NCBI GenBank assembly: GCA_023424965.1
Contig: JAFADI010000147.1
Coordinates: 1-39,758 of the forward strand
Reading direction: 5' to 3'
DNA length: 39,758 nucleotides
From: Bacillota bacterium
GTDB lineage: Bacteria > Bacillota > Clostridia > Acetivibrionales > JAFADI01
Made by a program: the position numbers and the translations under genes. Below the pieces are notes generated by a model. That model did not search any database. It was given only the letters and a program-made list of their open reading frames with translations, and was not told where the DNA came from. This document shows, in pieces, positions 15,732 to 23,421 of the stretch (the stretch's first letter is position 1; every line of letters starts with the position of its first letter).

Positions 15732-16436
15732 TCACAGAGCTGCGGAGGAAACCTCTTTAAAAAGAATGTTGTTTTCCAGGTGGATGTGCTGGAATAGATC
15801 CGCCTCCAGTTCCTCGAGCTTGTGGAAGGTCAGCCGGTAAGTTTCACAGCCGTCTTCCGGCACCGTATATTCCCCTGTCACTTTTCTCAGCTCCTTGAGA
15901 ACAGTTCCGGCTGTTTCATGCTCGCCTTCCGTTTCCGCCATTACCTTGCCTATATCGTTAAGAATTCTCTCTGACGGCGTGGAGCCATATTGTTTCAGCA
16001 TGGGAAACAATATTTCCTCTTCCTTCACCAGGTGCTGCTCCAGTTCCACCTTCAGTCCGTGAAACAGCTTGTAAACCTCGAAAAGATTGCGGTGCCTGGG
16101 CCCATGGACTCTCAGGAGCCTGGCCGTGAGCTCCCCGAGCTCGGGAAGAATCCTTTTGAGAAAGGCATGGTGGGTGCTTACGATATAATCGATGAGAGCC
16201 TCTGGCGGCATCTTTCCGAAATCAGGCCCCTCCGTGAGGTTCCTTGTCTCCATGCAGGCTTCCTCGAGCTTTTCCAGTATTTCCTGCTCATTCAATGCCT
16301 GGGCCCTGACGGCTTCAGACAGATTCCTGTGTCCTCCGCAGCAAAAATCAATATTGTATTCTCTGAAGATGTCACTCGCCTTTGGGAGGGCGGTTACGAT
16401 TTCTCCGATGCTTTGTGAAGCTGTAAATGTATGCAT
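15732..16436 (-). CDS. RIC-family iron-sulfur cluster repair di-iron protein (ScdA/YtfE-like)
   Basis: A 234-residue protein. GAGGAG precedes the ATG. An N-terminal DUF542/ScdA_N domain (residues ~5-60) has the conserved pair C32-C33 in YNIDFCCGGHRNLSEAV. A C-terminal hemerythrin-type domain follows, with IVSTHHAFLKRILPELGEL, VHGPRHRNLFEVYKLF, EQHLVKEEEILFPML, EGEHETAGTVLKELR and FQHIHLENNILFKEV, which supply the histidines and glutamates of a di-iron site. RIC proteins repair Fe-S clusters damaged by oxidative or nitrosative stress. It lies 42 bases downstream of the flavodiiron gene, so the two form one transcript directed at NO/O2 damage. Confidence 0.95.
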   Translation of the reverse strand: MHTFTASQSIGEIVTALPKASDIFREYNIDFCCGGHRNLSEAVRAQALNEQEILEKLEEACMETRNLTEGPDFGKMPPEALIDYIVSTHHAFLKRILPELGELTARLLRVHGPRHRNLFEVYKLFHGLKVELEQHLVKEEEILFPMLKQYGSTPSERILNDIGKVMAETEGEHETAGTVLKELRKVTGEYTVPEDGCETYRLTFHKLEELEADLFQHIHLENNILFKEVSSAAL

Positions 16437-16478
16437 AAAATCTCCTCTTTTCTACTCATCAAATTGGATAGAGTCCTG

Positions 16479-17708
16479 TCAATGGCTTAAAACCTGTTCT
16501 CCGAAAACCTTGCCCGCCTCTTCGGCAGTATTCAGGCCGTCTTCACCGGCAAATTTCACTCTCAGCGGCAAGAGAGGCATATCCACTCCTGTGTTTCCGA
16601 TAAGATACTTCTGGTCGATTACCGTAAATCCTGCTTTGTGGAGGTAATTTTCGATATGCATGACTGCTTCGCCGCTCCAGCCATAAGACCCGAAAGCTGC
16701 CGCAAATTTGTTTTTGGCAGCTTCCCCTTCCAGGGCTTTGAGGAGCTCTTCAATATTTCCCACCATGTCGGCATACCTGGTTGAGCTTCCCGCCAGTACT
16801 CCGTCGCTGTCAAGAATCCGGTTTTTCACTTCTTCCAGATCCGCATTCTTCAGGTTGAATACCGAGGTTTCAACTCCCGCCTCCTCAAGTCCCCGGGCCA
16901 GTTTTTGGGCAATTTTGGCGGTATTGCCCGTCATGGTGGAGTAGACGACGGTAACCTTTTTCGGCCTTTCCCCATTCTTTAGAGAGCTCATGTCGTCATA
17001 CATTTGAATGAATTTGTCCGGGGCCTGGCGGAGAATATAGCCGTGGGACGGAGCAATCATTTCTATATCCAGTGTTTTCAGCTTTTCAAGCATCTGTCTC
17101 ACATAGGGCCTGTGGGGACCCATAATAAGCCTGTAGTACACCTTGAAATCCTCTATATATTCCTCTTTTGCCAGATCGTTGAAGAGCTCGTCATTGGCAA
17201 TGTGGGTGCTGAAGATGTCGCAGGGGAAAAGGATCTTGTCCTCCGTCGCATAGGTAACCATCGTTTCTTCGGTGTGCAGGTAGGGAGTCTCCAGAAATTT
17301 CAGGGTCTTTCCGCCGATATCAAGAGTATCGCCGTCTTTTACGACCACGAACTCCCGGTGATGGAGCTTGAACATCTCCTTTAACAGTCCGGCCGCAATT
17401 CCCGTGGTTACGATTTTGGCGTTTTTCGCCTTTGCCGCCAGGGCCGGCAGAGCTCCGGCATGATCCGGCTCCACGTGGTTTATGACGATATACTCGATGC
17501 TTTCCGGATTGATCACCTTGCTCAGGTTGTCGACGTATTGCTTGCCGTAGGCAATGTCCACGGTATCAATGACGGTGGGCTTTTCTGCCGTCAAAAGATA
17601 GCTGTTGTAGGTGGTACCTCTCTCAAGAATCAAGCGGTGGAAGGGAACCTTCCTGTCATCCACTTTACCCACCCAGAATATATCCTTTGCGATTTTTAAC
17701 GTATCCAT
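16479..17708 (-). CDS. A-type flavodiiron protein (NO/O2 reductase)
   Basis: A 409-residue FprA-type protein. An N-terminal metallo-beta-lactamase-like domain holds the di-iron ligands: H78-x-E80-x-D82-H83 (NHVEPDH), H145 (PYLHTEE), D164 (FPCDIFSTH) and H222 (APSHGY). A C-terminal flavodoxin domain (~250-400) has the FMN phosphate loop STMTGNT (257-263) and GSSTRYADMVGNIEELL. It lacks a rubredoxin extension, so an external rubredoxin must supply electrons. These enzymes reduce O2 to water and/or NO to N2O in anaerobes. GGAGG precedes the ATG. It heads the RIC/hemerythrin group and has its own activator-type promoter. Confidence 0.96.
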   Translation of the reverse strand: MDTLKIAKDIFWVGKVDDRKVPFHRLILERGTTYNSYLLTAEKPTVIDTVDIAYGKQYVDNLSKVINPESIEYIVINHVEPDHAGALPALAAKAKNAKIVTTGIAAGLLKEMFKLHHREFVVVKDGDTLDIGGKTLKFLETPYLHTEETMVTYATEDKILFPCDIFSTHIANDELFNDLAKEEYIEDFKVYYRLIMGPHRPYVRQMLEKLKTLDIEMIAPSHGYILRQAPDKFIQMYDDMSSLKNGERPKKVTVVYSTMTGNTAKIAQKLARGLEEAGVETSVFNLKNADLEEVKNRILDSDGVLAGSSTRYADMVGNIEELLKALEGEAAKNKFAAAFGSYGWSGEAVMHIENYLHKAGFTVIDQKYLIGNTGVDMPLLPLRVKFAGEDGLNTAEEAGKVFGEQVLSH

Positions 17709-17761
17709 AATTTTTCCTCCTTCAATGCTCCTAATTGTTTCGCTGCCTTAACCTTGATTCA

Positions 17762-17802
17762 ATCATACACCGCTCCGGTTTAAAAAACTGTGACGGCAGT
17801 CA
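17762..17802 (-). promoter_or_regulatory. Class II Crp/Fnr-type promoter of the flavodiiron operon
   Basis: The palindrome TGACNNNNGTCA is present as TGACTGCCGTCA on the minus strand (17791-17802). A good -10 box, TATGAT (17762-17767), lies downstream with no -35 consensus. The palindrome centre is 29 bases from the -10 box, which puts it at about -41.5 from the expected start, the classic class II activator spacing. The half-sites match the type described for HcpR-like regulators of NO-stress genes. The Crp/Fnr gene next door is the obvious candidate. Confidence 0.75.
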
Positions 17803-17810
17803 TAATTTGA

Positions 17811-17843
17811 AAAAGAAAAAACCGAAGCGCTTTGCTCCGGTTT
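17811..17843 (-). terminator. Terminator of the Crp/Fnr gene
   Basis: On the minus strand AAACCGGAGC (17834-17843) pairs with GCTTCGGTTT (17818-17827; one G-U pair) around a short loop, followed by a T-rich run. It lies directly after the stop of the Crp/Fnr gene, so the flavodiiron operon needs its own promoter. Confidence 0.85.
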
Positions 17844-17856
17844 CATCCGAGGTTTT

Positions 17857-18570
17857 CTATTGAATGCCCTGTTCCAGGGCCTGCATGTCAAGAATGACGA
17901 CCTTTTTATTACCTATCATTTCAATAATGCCCTCATCCTGCAGGTGGCTCATTTTACGGCTGACGGTCTCCCGCGCGACCCCAATGTAATTGGCAACACC
18001 TTCACGGCTCAAGGGCAGCTCGATCAGTACCCCCCTGGGGTGTTCTCTGCCGTATTTCCTTGAAAATTCCAGCAATACCCCATTGACCCTTGCCTCGATA
18101 TTTTTGGCGCCCATATTCTGTATGGCATTTTCCAGCCGGTCCAGGCGGACGGAAAGTTCGTCGATGATCTTGAAGCTGATGTCGGGATACTCTCTTAAAA
18201 GCCGGTGAAAATCCTTTTTGTTGATCATGCAGGTATGGGTTTCTTCCAGTGCCTCCACATTGTAGGTCGCCTCCTGCTGTCTCAACAGATTTTTCTCCCC
18301 GAAGAAATCCCCTTCGGAAAAAATATAGAGGATCTGTTCCTTTCCCTCCTGGGTATAGCGGAAAGCCTTTACCTGACCCCGGTTTATTATAATGAGGCTA
18401 TCCTGCAGGCTGCCTTCCAGCATGACAATTTCACCTCTGGCATAGCTCTTTCTGACAATCAGTTCCACAACCCTGTTTAATTCTTCCGGGTTTAATTCCT
18501 TGAAAATAGGTACTCTTCTGGCACAGAGCTTATGTCTGCAATTTTCGCAGCCGTATTTTGAAGGATTCAT
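17857..18570 (-). CDS. Crp/Fnr-family transcription factor with N-terminal cysteine cluster (HcpR-like candidate)
   Basis: About 237 residues. The start is ATG 18570, with GGGGTG upstream. An N-terminal segment MNPSKYGCENCRHKLCARRV has C-x2-C-x4-C, as in regulators carrying an Fe-S cluster or other sensing thiols. A cyclic-nucleotide-binding-type beta-roll follows (~25-140; VMLEGSLQDSLIIINRGQVK and YIFSEGDFFGEKNLL), then a dimer helix and a C-terminal Crp-type helix-turn-helix (REGVANYIGVARETVSRKMS), where E-T-V-S-R is the recognition helix. It is followed by a terminator and by the flavodiiron operon bearing a matching palindrome. It probably activates NO/O2 defence. Whether it senses NO, O2 or redox is not shown by sequence. 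Confidence 0.9.
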   Translation of the reverse strand: MNPSKYGCENCRHKLCARRVPIFKELNPEELNRVVELIVRKSYARGEIVMLEGSLQDSLIIINRGQVKAFRYTQEGKEQILYIFSEGDFFGEKNLLRQQEATYNVEALEETHTCMINKKDFHRLLREYPDISFKIIDELSVRLDRLENAIQNMGAKNIEARVNGVLLEFSRKYGREHPRGVLIELPLSREGVANYIGVARETVSRKMSHLQDEGIIEMIGNKKVVILDMQALEQGIQ

Positions 18571-18647
18571 ACACCACACCCCATTTATGCAGCTTTGCTT
18601 ATATTATAGTATACCACACCGGAGCTTCCGTATTTTAAATATACGTA

Positions 18648-18676
18648 TTGACAAAAATAAAAAGATCAAGTAACAT
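18648..18676 (+). promoter_or_regulatory. Promoter of the copper operon
   Basis: TTGACA (18648-18653), a 17-base spacer and TAACAT (18671-18676) lie in the divergent region before copA. A weaker alternative is TTGAAC (18711-18716) with TATATT 18 bases on. The CsoR-like operator lies just downstream of the first promoter. Confidence 0.55.
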
Positions 18677-18687
18677 GATACTAGAAT

Positions 18688-18709
18688 ATACATTAGGGGG
18701 GTATAGTAT
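18688..18709. promoter_or_regulatory. CsoR-type operator
   Basis: ATACATTAGGGGGGTATAGT (first 20 of 22 bases) has the central G-tract flanked by TA-rich pseudo-symmetric ends that are characteristic of CsoR operators before copper genes. It overlaps the expected start of the copA transcript. A CsoR gene is the last gene of the same cassette, so copper-responsive self-control is expected. Confidence 0.75.
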
Positions 18710-18802
18710 ATTGAACTAGTTGTAAATAAGCGCTTATATTAATTATACCGTTCGGTATTTATAAAAGCAAGGATAGAGCTCAAGATATGGGAAGGTGTGG
18801 AT

Positions 18803-21265
18803 ATGAAAAAAGAAGATTTTAAGATTCTGGGCATGAGCTGCGCAGCATGCGCAAAAGCCGCCGAAAGGGCGGTAAAAAAGCTGGACGGCGTTCTGGAGGC
18901 AAGTGTAAACTACTCAACGGAAAAGCTGACCATCGCCTATGAGGAAGATAAGGTCAATGCCGAAAATATCAAGGAAGCTGTTGCTAAAGCCGGCTATGAG
19001 GCTTTGGAGGAAATAAACGAAAAAGAAGTTTCCATACCCATTGAGGGTATGACTTGCGCGGCATGCGCCAGCAGGATTGAAAGAGTTGTGGGAAAGCTGG
19101 AGGGTATATCCGTTGCATCCGTCAATTTTGCCACAGAAAAAGCCACCGTCAGATACAACCCCTCCAAGGTGCGCATTTCGGAAATCAAACAGGCCATCAC
19201 AAAAGCCGGATACAAAGCCCTGGAAATCGAAAGCCAGGCCGCAGTGGATGAAGATAAGCTGAGGAAACAAAAAGAAATACGGACCCTGTGGACAAAATTC
19301 ATTGTTTCCGCCCTGTTCTGTATTCCCTTATTATATGTTGCAATGGGAGCAATGATATGGTGGCTGAAGTGGCCCATCCCCCAGTGGCTGAACCCCATGC
19401 AGTATCCCCTGGTCTACGCTCTGGTGGAAATCGGACTGATCATACCCATTGTAATCGCGGGAAATAAGTTCTATTCGGTAGGCTTCAAGGCCATCTGGCG
19501 GAGAAGTCCCAACATGGATTCCCTCATTGCCATGGGAACCTCCGCGGCCATCCTGTACAGCCTCTACTCCACCTACAGGATTTTCAACGGGGACTTCAAA
19601 TATGTGGAGGATCTGTACTTTGAAACCGCCGGGGTTATCATCACCCTCATCCTGCTGGGAAAATCCCTTGAAGCGGTGTCCAAGGGCCGGACCTCGGAAG
19701 CCATCAAGAAGCTGATGGGTCTTGCCCCAAAGACGGCCACCGTCATCCAGGAGGGCAAGGAAATCGAAATACCCATTGAAGAGGTTGAAGTCGGCGATGT
19801 GATCCTGGTCAAGCCGGGAGAAAAAATACCCGTTGACGGTGAAGTTCTGGAAGGCAGCACCTCTGTCGACGAGTCAATGCTGACGGGAGAAAGCATCCCC
19901 GTAGAAAAAAATCCCGGAGACAAGGTCATTGGAGCCAGCATCAACAAGCACGGCTCCATCCGGTTTAAAGCCACCAAGGTGGGAAGCGACACGGCCCTTG
20001 CCAGGATCATCAAGCTTGTGGAGGACGCTCAGGGCTCCAAGGCTCCCATTGCCCAGATGGCGGACATCGTATCCGGTTATTTTGTACCCATCGTTTTTGC
20101 AATCGCTGCCCTGTCCGCCTTGGCGTGGTTTTTGACGGGCCAGTCACCCGTCTTTGCCCTTACAATATTTATTGCGGTGCTGGTGATCGCCTGCCCCTGC
20201 GCGCTTGGACTTGCCACCCCCACGGCGATCATGGTGGGTACCGGCAAAGGCGCCGAATACGGTATACTTATCAAGGGCGGAGAGGCTCTGGAGAGCACCC
20301 ACAAGATCAACACCATCGTCTTCGACAAAACCGGCACCATTACCGAGGGTAAGCCGGAGGTGACGGATATTGTCACCACTGCCCCCTTTGAACGGGAAAA
20401 ACTTCTCCAGCTTGCCGCTTCCGCTGAAAAGGGTTCGGAGCATCCCCTGGGTGAAGCCATTGTCAAGGGAGCCGAAAAAGAAAACCTGGAGCTGTTGAAG
20501 GTTGACAAATTCACAGCCATCCCGGGCCATGGCATCCAGGTGGAAATCGAGGGTGCGGATGTACTTCTCGGCAACCGGAAGCTGATGGTAGACCGGGGGA
20601 TCGGTCTGGCGCAGCTGGAGACGGATTCCGACAGGCTGGCCTCCGAAGGCAAGACACCCATGTATGTGGCGGTCCGGGGTGAGCTTGCGGGGATTATTGC
20701 CGTGGCCGATGTGGTTAAGGAGAGCAGTGCAAATGCCATTAAAAAGCTCCACTCCATGGGAATCCAGGTGGCAATGATCACCGGGGACAACCGCAGGACG
20801 GCGGATGCCATTGCAAAACAGGTGGGCATCGACAGGGTACTGGCCGAGGTCCTTCCCCAGGACAAAGCCAATGAAGTAAAAATGCTGCAGGCGGAAGGCA
20901 AAAAAGTGGCCATGGTGGGCGACGGTATCAACGATGCTCCGGCACTCGCCCAGGCGGATATAGGCATCGCCATCGGCTCGGGTACAGATGTCGCCATGGA
21001 ATCTGCGGATATTGTCCTTATGCGGAGTGACCTCATGGACGTTCCGGCGGCCATACAGTTGAGCAAGAGCACCATAAGGAACATTAAGCAGAACCTTTTC
21101 TGGGCCTTCGGATACAACGTGGCGGGTATCCCTATTGCCGCCGGACTGCTGTATGCCTTCGGCGGGCCCAAGCTGAACCCCATATTTGCGGCGGCTGCCA
21201 TGTCCTTAAGCTCTGTTTCCGTACTGACCAATGCATTGCGGTTAAAAAGTTTTAAGATCAAATAA
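18803..21265 (+). CDS. copA: Copper-exporting P1B-type ATPase
   Basis: About 820 residues. The start is ATG 18803 (AAGG about 9 bases upstream; a GTG two codons earlier is weaker). Two N-terminal HMA domains carry GMSCAAC (C13, C16) and GMTCAAC (~residue 85). Then come eight membrane helices with the ion-binding motif ACPCALGLATP (CPC near residue 464), the phosphatase TGES motif, the phosphorylation site DKTGTITEG (~508), SEHPLGEAI of the nucleotide-binding domain, and the hinge GDGINDAPALAQADIGIAIG. CPC plus the YN and MSxxS residues in the last helices mark Cu(I) export. It is the first gene of the copper cassette, preceded by a CsoR-type operator. Confidence 0.96.
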   Translation: MKKEDFKILGMSCAACAKAAERAVKKLDGVLEASVNYSTEKLTIAYEEDKVNAENIKEAVAKAGYEALEEINEKEVSIPIEGMTCAACASRIERVVGKLEGISVASVNFATEKATVRYNPSKVRISEIKQAITKAGYKALEIESQAAVDEDKLRKQKEIRTLWTKFIVSALFCIPLLYVAMGAMIWWLKWPIPQWLNPMQYPLVYALVEIGLIIPIVIAGNKFYSVGFKAIWRRSPNMDSLIAMGTSAAILYSLYSTYRIFNGDFKYVEDLYFETAGVIITLILLGKSLEAVSKGRTSEAIKKLMGLAPKTATVIQEGKEIEIPIEEVEVGDVILVKPGEKIPVDGEVLEGSTSVDESMLTGESIPVEKNPGDKVIGASINKHGSIRFKATKVGSDTALARIIKLVEDAQGSKAPIAQMADIVSGYFVPIVFAIAALSALAWFLTGQSPVFALTIFIAVLVIACPCALGLATPTAIMVGTGKGAEYGILIKGGEALESTHKINTIVFDKTGTITEGKPEVTDIVTTAPFEREKLLQLAASAEKGSEHPLGEAIVKGAEKENLELLKVDKFTAIPGHGIQVEIEGADVLLGNRKLMVDRGIGLAQLETDSDRLASEGKTPMYVAVRGELAGIIAVADVVKESSANAIKKLHSMGIQVAMITGDNRRTADAIAKQVGIDRVLAEVLPQDKANEVKMLQAEGKKVAMVGDGINDAPALAQADIGIAIGSGTDVAMESADIVLMRSDLMDVPAAIQLSKSTIRNIKQNLFWAFGYNVAGIPIAAGLLYAFGGPKLNPIFAAAAMSLSSVSVLTNALRLKSFKIK

Positions 21266-21284
21266 ATTTATGGAGGTTTTAGCG

Positions 21285-21956
21285 ATGAGAACGAAAATTC
21301 GATTGACAGCCCTGGCCCTGGCGGCGGTATTTTCCCTTTCCGCCTGCCAGTCCGCCGATGTGGTAGGTAAAGTGGCAACGACTTCTTTCGAAGCGGTTTT
21401 GAAAAAAATTCCCGACAGCATCAAATCCGATGAGGAAAACAATGGCTGGGCCCTTGTCTCCCCCACCGGGGAAAGATTTATCTGGAGCAAGGACTTCAGC
21501 AGTGAAGGCAAACCCGATGCCATGCTGGAATTTGATGCAAAGCCCTTTATCGATGCGGGGCTTGACATAAATAAGCTGCCAAAAGAGATGGTGGCCGGTG
21601 ACAAGCTTGTTTACAAGGCGGAGTTCGGACAGGATAAGTTCACCTACAAGGGCAGTCCCACTCCCCTGGAATCCTTCAACCAGATCGTCAAAACCCGCCG
21701 GGATGTCATCGGTTATCATGAAAAGCTGGACCATTACGGCGTAGCACTGGGCAACGGCAACATGTTTGAATGGGCCAAGGATATGAACACCAATGACAAG
21801 GACATCGTGTTCGTCCTGAATCCCCAGCCCTTCATCGATGCGGGAGTAAAGCCCGATCAGGTTGAAGGCTGGGCCTTTGCCAAGGTTGAGGTGAAGGACA
21901 AAAACGGTAAGCCAGAGCAGGTGGATAAACTTTTAAAGCCTTTTGATTTTAAATAA
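21285..21956 (+). CDS. Copper-cassette lipoprotein with two internal repeats, unknown family
   Basis: About 223 residues. GGAGG lies 8 bases before the ATG at 21285. A signal peptide ends in the lipobox LSAC (C21), so the protein is anchored outside the membrane. The mature part is an internal duplication. Residues 54-99 (GWALVSPTGERFIWSKDF ... AKPFIDAGLDINKLP) and 151-194 (YGVALGNGNMFEWAKDM ... PQPFIDAGVKPDQVE) share the pattern of G-x-A-L, a W-x-K-D core and PFIDAG. It has no CxxC and few Met or His residues, so metal binding is not evident. The position between copA and copZ, 20 bases after copA, suggests a role in copper handling or envelope sensing. I do not recognise the family. Confidence 0.85.
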   Translation: MRTKIRLTALALAAVFSLSACQSADVVGKVATTSFEAVLKKIPDSIKSDEENNGWALVSPTGERFIWSKDFSSEGKPDAMLEFDAKPFIDAGLDINKLPKEMVAGDKLVYKAEFGQDKFTYKGSPTPLESFNQIVKTRRDVIGYHEKLDHYGVALGNGNMFEWAKDMNTNDKDIVFVLNPQPFIDAGVKPDQVEGWAFAKVEVKDKNGKPEQVDKLLKPFDFK

Positions 21957-21977
21957 TACCCTGAGGAGGTACGTACT

Positions 21978-22193
21978 ATGAAGAAGCAATTGAACATTGA
22001 GGGCATGAGCTGCGGTCACTGCGTAAAGCATGTGGAAGAAGCCCTGAAGGAAGTTCCGGGCGTCGCAAAGGTGGCGGTGGACCTGAAAGAGAAAAAGGCC
22101 GTTGTGGAACTCAGCGGCGATGTGGCGGAAGCCACTTTGAAAAATGCAGTCGAAGACGCTGGCTATGACGTGGTTTCTGTAGTAGAATTATAA
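21978..22193 (+). CDS. copZ: Copper chaperone, CopZ-like HMA protein
   Basis: A 71-residue single HMA domain with the metal motif GMSCGHC (C12, C15) and the usual beta-alpha-beta fold pattern (VEEALKEVPGVAKVAVDL, AGYDVVSVV). GAGGAGG precedes the ATG. It should carry Cu(I) in the cytoplasm and hand it to CopA and CsoR, whose genes flank it. Confidence 0.92.
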   Translation: MKKQLNIEGMSCGHCVKHVEEALKEVPGVAKVAVDLKEKKAVVELSGDVAEATLKNAVEDAGYDVVSVVEL

Positions 22194-22227
22194 AGTAATA
22201 AATGCTGCTGAACGGGAACATAATAAC

Positions 22228-22339
22228 AGGATGCAAGGAAGGGATCCGCTGCCGGAGCCCTTTCCTTGCATCCTGCCACAGCCATTTGCGGAGTGAATCC
22301 GACGAAAAGCGCTGGGGCTTGACGCCCCACAGTTTTTCG
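22228..22339 (+). promoter_or_regulatory. Two hairpins between copZ and csoR
   Basis: A 16/17-base stem (AGGATGCAAGGAAGGG at 22228-22243, CCCTTTCCTTGCATCCT at 22258-22274) is followed by a second stem at 22303-22317/22325-22339. Neither carries a T-tract. The 175-base gap is the only one in the cassette. The hairpins may stabilise upstream mRNA, reduce read-through to csoR, or act as an attenuator. This is the evidence for an intercistronic control region; no gene fits the gap. Confidence 0.6.
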
Positions 22340-22368
22340 TATGAATAGATTTGGAGGTTGGAGATAAA

Positions 22369-22695
22369 ATGAGTGATTTAAAATTGCAGTGCGGGCATCA
22401 TGAGGAAATGGAACCGGGACACAGAACAAAAACCCGGTCCCAAAAGCAAAGAGAGGCCTTGATCAACAGGCTGAACCGTGTGGAAGGACAGGTCAGAGGC
22501 ATTAAAGGCATGATAGAGAAGGATGTCTACTGTGATGATATTTTAAATCAGATATCTGCAGTGCAAGCGGCAATGAAATCCATCAGCAAGCTCGTACTGG
22601 AAAGCCACATGAAGAGCTGCCTCATCGAAAGGATCCAGGCCGGTGACAATGAAGTGGTGGAAGAACTGCTGGGCACCATCGGGAAAATGCTTTAG
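22369..22695 (+). CDS. csoR: CsoR-family copper-sensing repressor
   Basis: About 108 residues. The start is ATG 22369 in a GGAGG context; an upstream TTG would read through it. The DUF156/CsoR core has NRLNRVEGQVRGIKGMIEKD and the Cu(I) ligand set C55, H80, C84 (VYCDDIL, ESHMKSC), with the same 25/4 spacing as the characterised CsoR. Before the core is an unusual Cys/His-rich segment (CGHHEEMEPGH, residues 8-18) that may add metal affinity. It is the last gene of the copper cassette and should repress it through the operator upstream of copA until Cu(I) binds. Confidence 0.93.
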   Translation: MSDLKLQCGHHEEMEPGHRTKTRSQKQREALINRLNRVEGQVRGIKGMIEKDVYCDDILNQISAVQAAMKSISKLVLESHMKSCLIERIQAGDNEVVEELLGTIGKML

Positions 22696-22703
22696 GCGTT
22701 AAA

Positions 22704-22735
22704 AAAGCGAGCTATCCCTGTGTATAGCCCGCTTT
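22704..22735. terminator. Bidirectional terminator between csoR and the DUF2318 gene
   Basis: AAAGCGAGCTAT (22704-22715) pairs with ATAGCCCGCTTT (22724-22735; one mismatch) with a T-rich run on the plus strand and an A-rich run ahead of it. It ends the copper cassette and the convergent gene. Confidence 0.8.
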
Positions 22736-22739
22736 CATT

Positions 22740-23264
22740 TTATTGCTTTTTCCACACCTTGAACAAACCCTTGTTTGCTTCCAGGAAGGCTGCAGATATC
22801 GTTATGTTGGATGCGTCTTCCGTTTTATCCTCTTTCAAAATGGGGACGGGATTACATCCGCCCTTTTCCTTTTCGATCATGTCCATTTTGAACTTGTTTC
22901 CGCAGTTCTGGCAGACCACTACATCCCCTTGCTGCTCATAATAAGCTCTGGGGGAGCCGTTGCATACCTGGCAGGTGTTCAAGGCGGTTCGGATGGTCCC
23001 GTCGCTGGCCATTACCGCCATTACCTCCATTGCCGTATTGCCGGCTTTGTATGGATAAAACTTCACTGTCCCGGTGACTTCGCTTTTCGGTATAACCAGA
23101 TCACTTCCGGCAGAAGCAGTTTTTGCATCTCCTGCGCCCCTGCTCCCGGTAAAAGCCAGATACCCGATGACGAGAACCGCAAGGATACCGACAATCACAA
23201 AATTCCTGGCATTTCCTTTCCCTTTGCTCTGTGGTTTCCTGGATGCCTGCTTGGAACTGCTCAT
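22740..23264 (-). CDS. DUF2318-domain membrane-anchored protein
   Basis: About 174 residues. The start is ATG 23264, with AAGGTGG 7 bases upstream; the ATG two codons earlier lies too close. One N-terminal membrane helix (NFVIVGILAVLVIGYLAFTG) leaves the rest outside the cell. The DUF2318 domain carries conserved cysteines in ALNTCQVCNGSPRAYY, VVVCQNCGNKFKMDMIE and GGCNPVPI, a likely Fe-S or metal site. Such proteins are linked to metal uptake or redox functions in other bacteria. The function here is not known. It is convergent with the copper cassette and divergent from the persulfide gene. Confidence 0.87.
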   Translation of the reverse strand: MSSSKQASRKPQSKGKGNARNFVIVGILAVLVIGYLAFTGSRGAGDAKTASAGSDLVIPKSEVTGTVKFYPYKAGNTAMEVMAVMASDGTIRTALNTCQVCNGSPRAYYEQQGDVVVCQNCGNKFKMDMIEKEKGGCNPVPILKEDKTEDASNITISAAFLEANKGLFKVWKKQ

Positions 23265-23352
23265 TCTCATACCACCTTTATAATCTTTTTAAAAAGTATA
23301 TCATCCAATTGTGAAGATTTTATGAAGACCGTAAAGAGTTCGGGGGCTTCAA

Positions 23353-23382
23353 TTGACAAACGATTTTGTATATCGTAAAATC
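23353..23382 (+). promoter_or_regulatory. Promoter and palindromic operator of the persulfide gene
   Basis: TTGACA (23353-23358), 17 bases, TAAAAT (23376-23381) is a strong promoter. GATTTT (23362-23367) and AAAATC (23377-23382) form an inverted repeat with nine bases between, filling the spacer and -10 box. The palindrome is placed for repression, probably by the ArsR regulator downstream. Confidence 0.65.
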
Positions 23383-23421
23383 TAAATATAATAATATTAA
23401 AATGTGTTTTGGAGGTTCCCT

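Noticed and set aside
20077..21261. Long open frame (394 codons) antisense to copA
   Set aside because: It mirrors the strong codon bias of copA, has no ribosome binding site and resembles no family.
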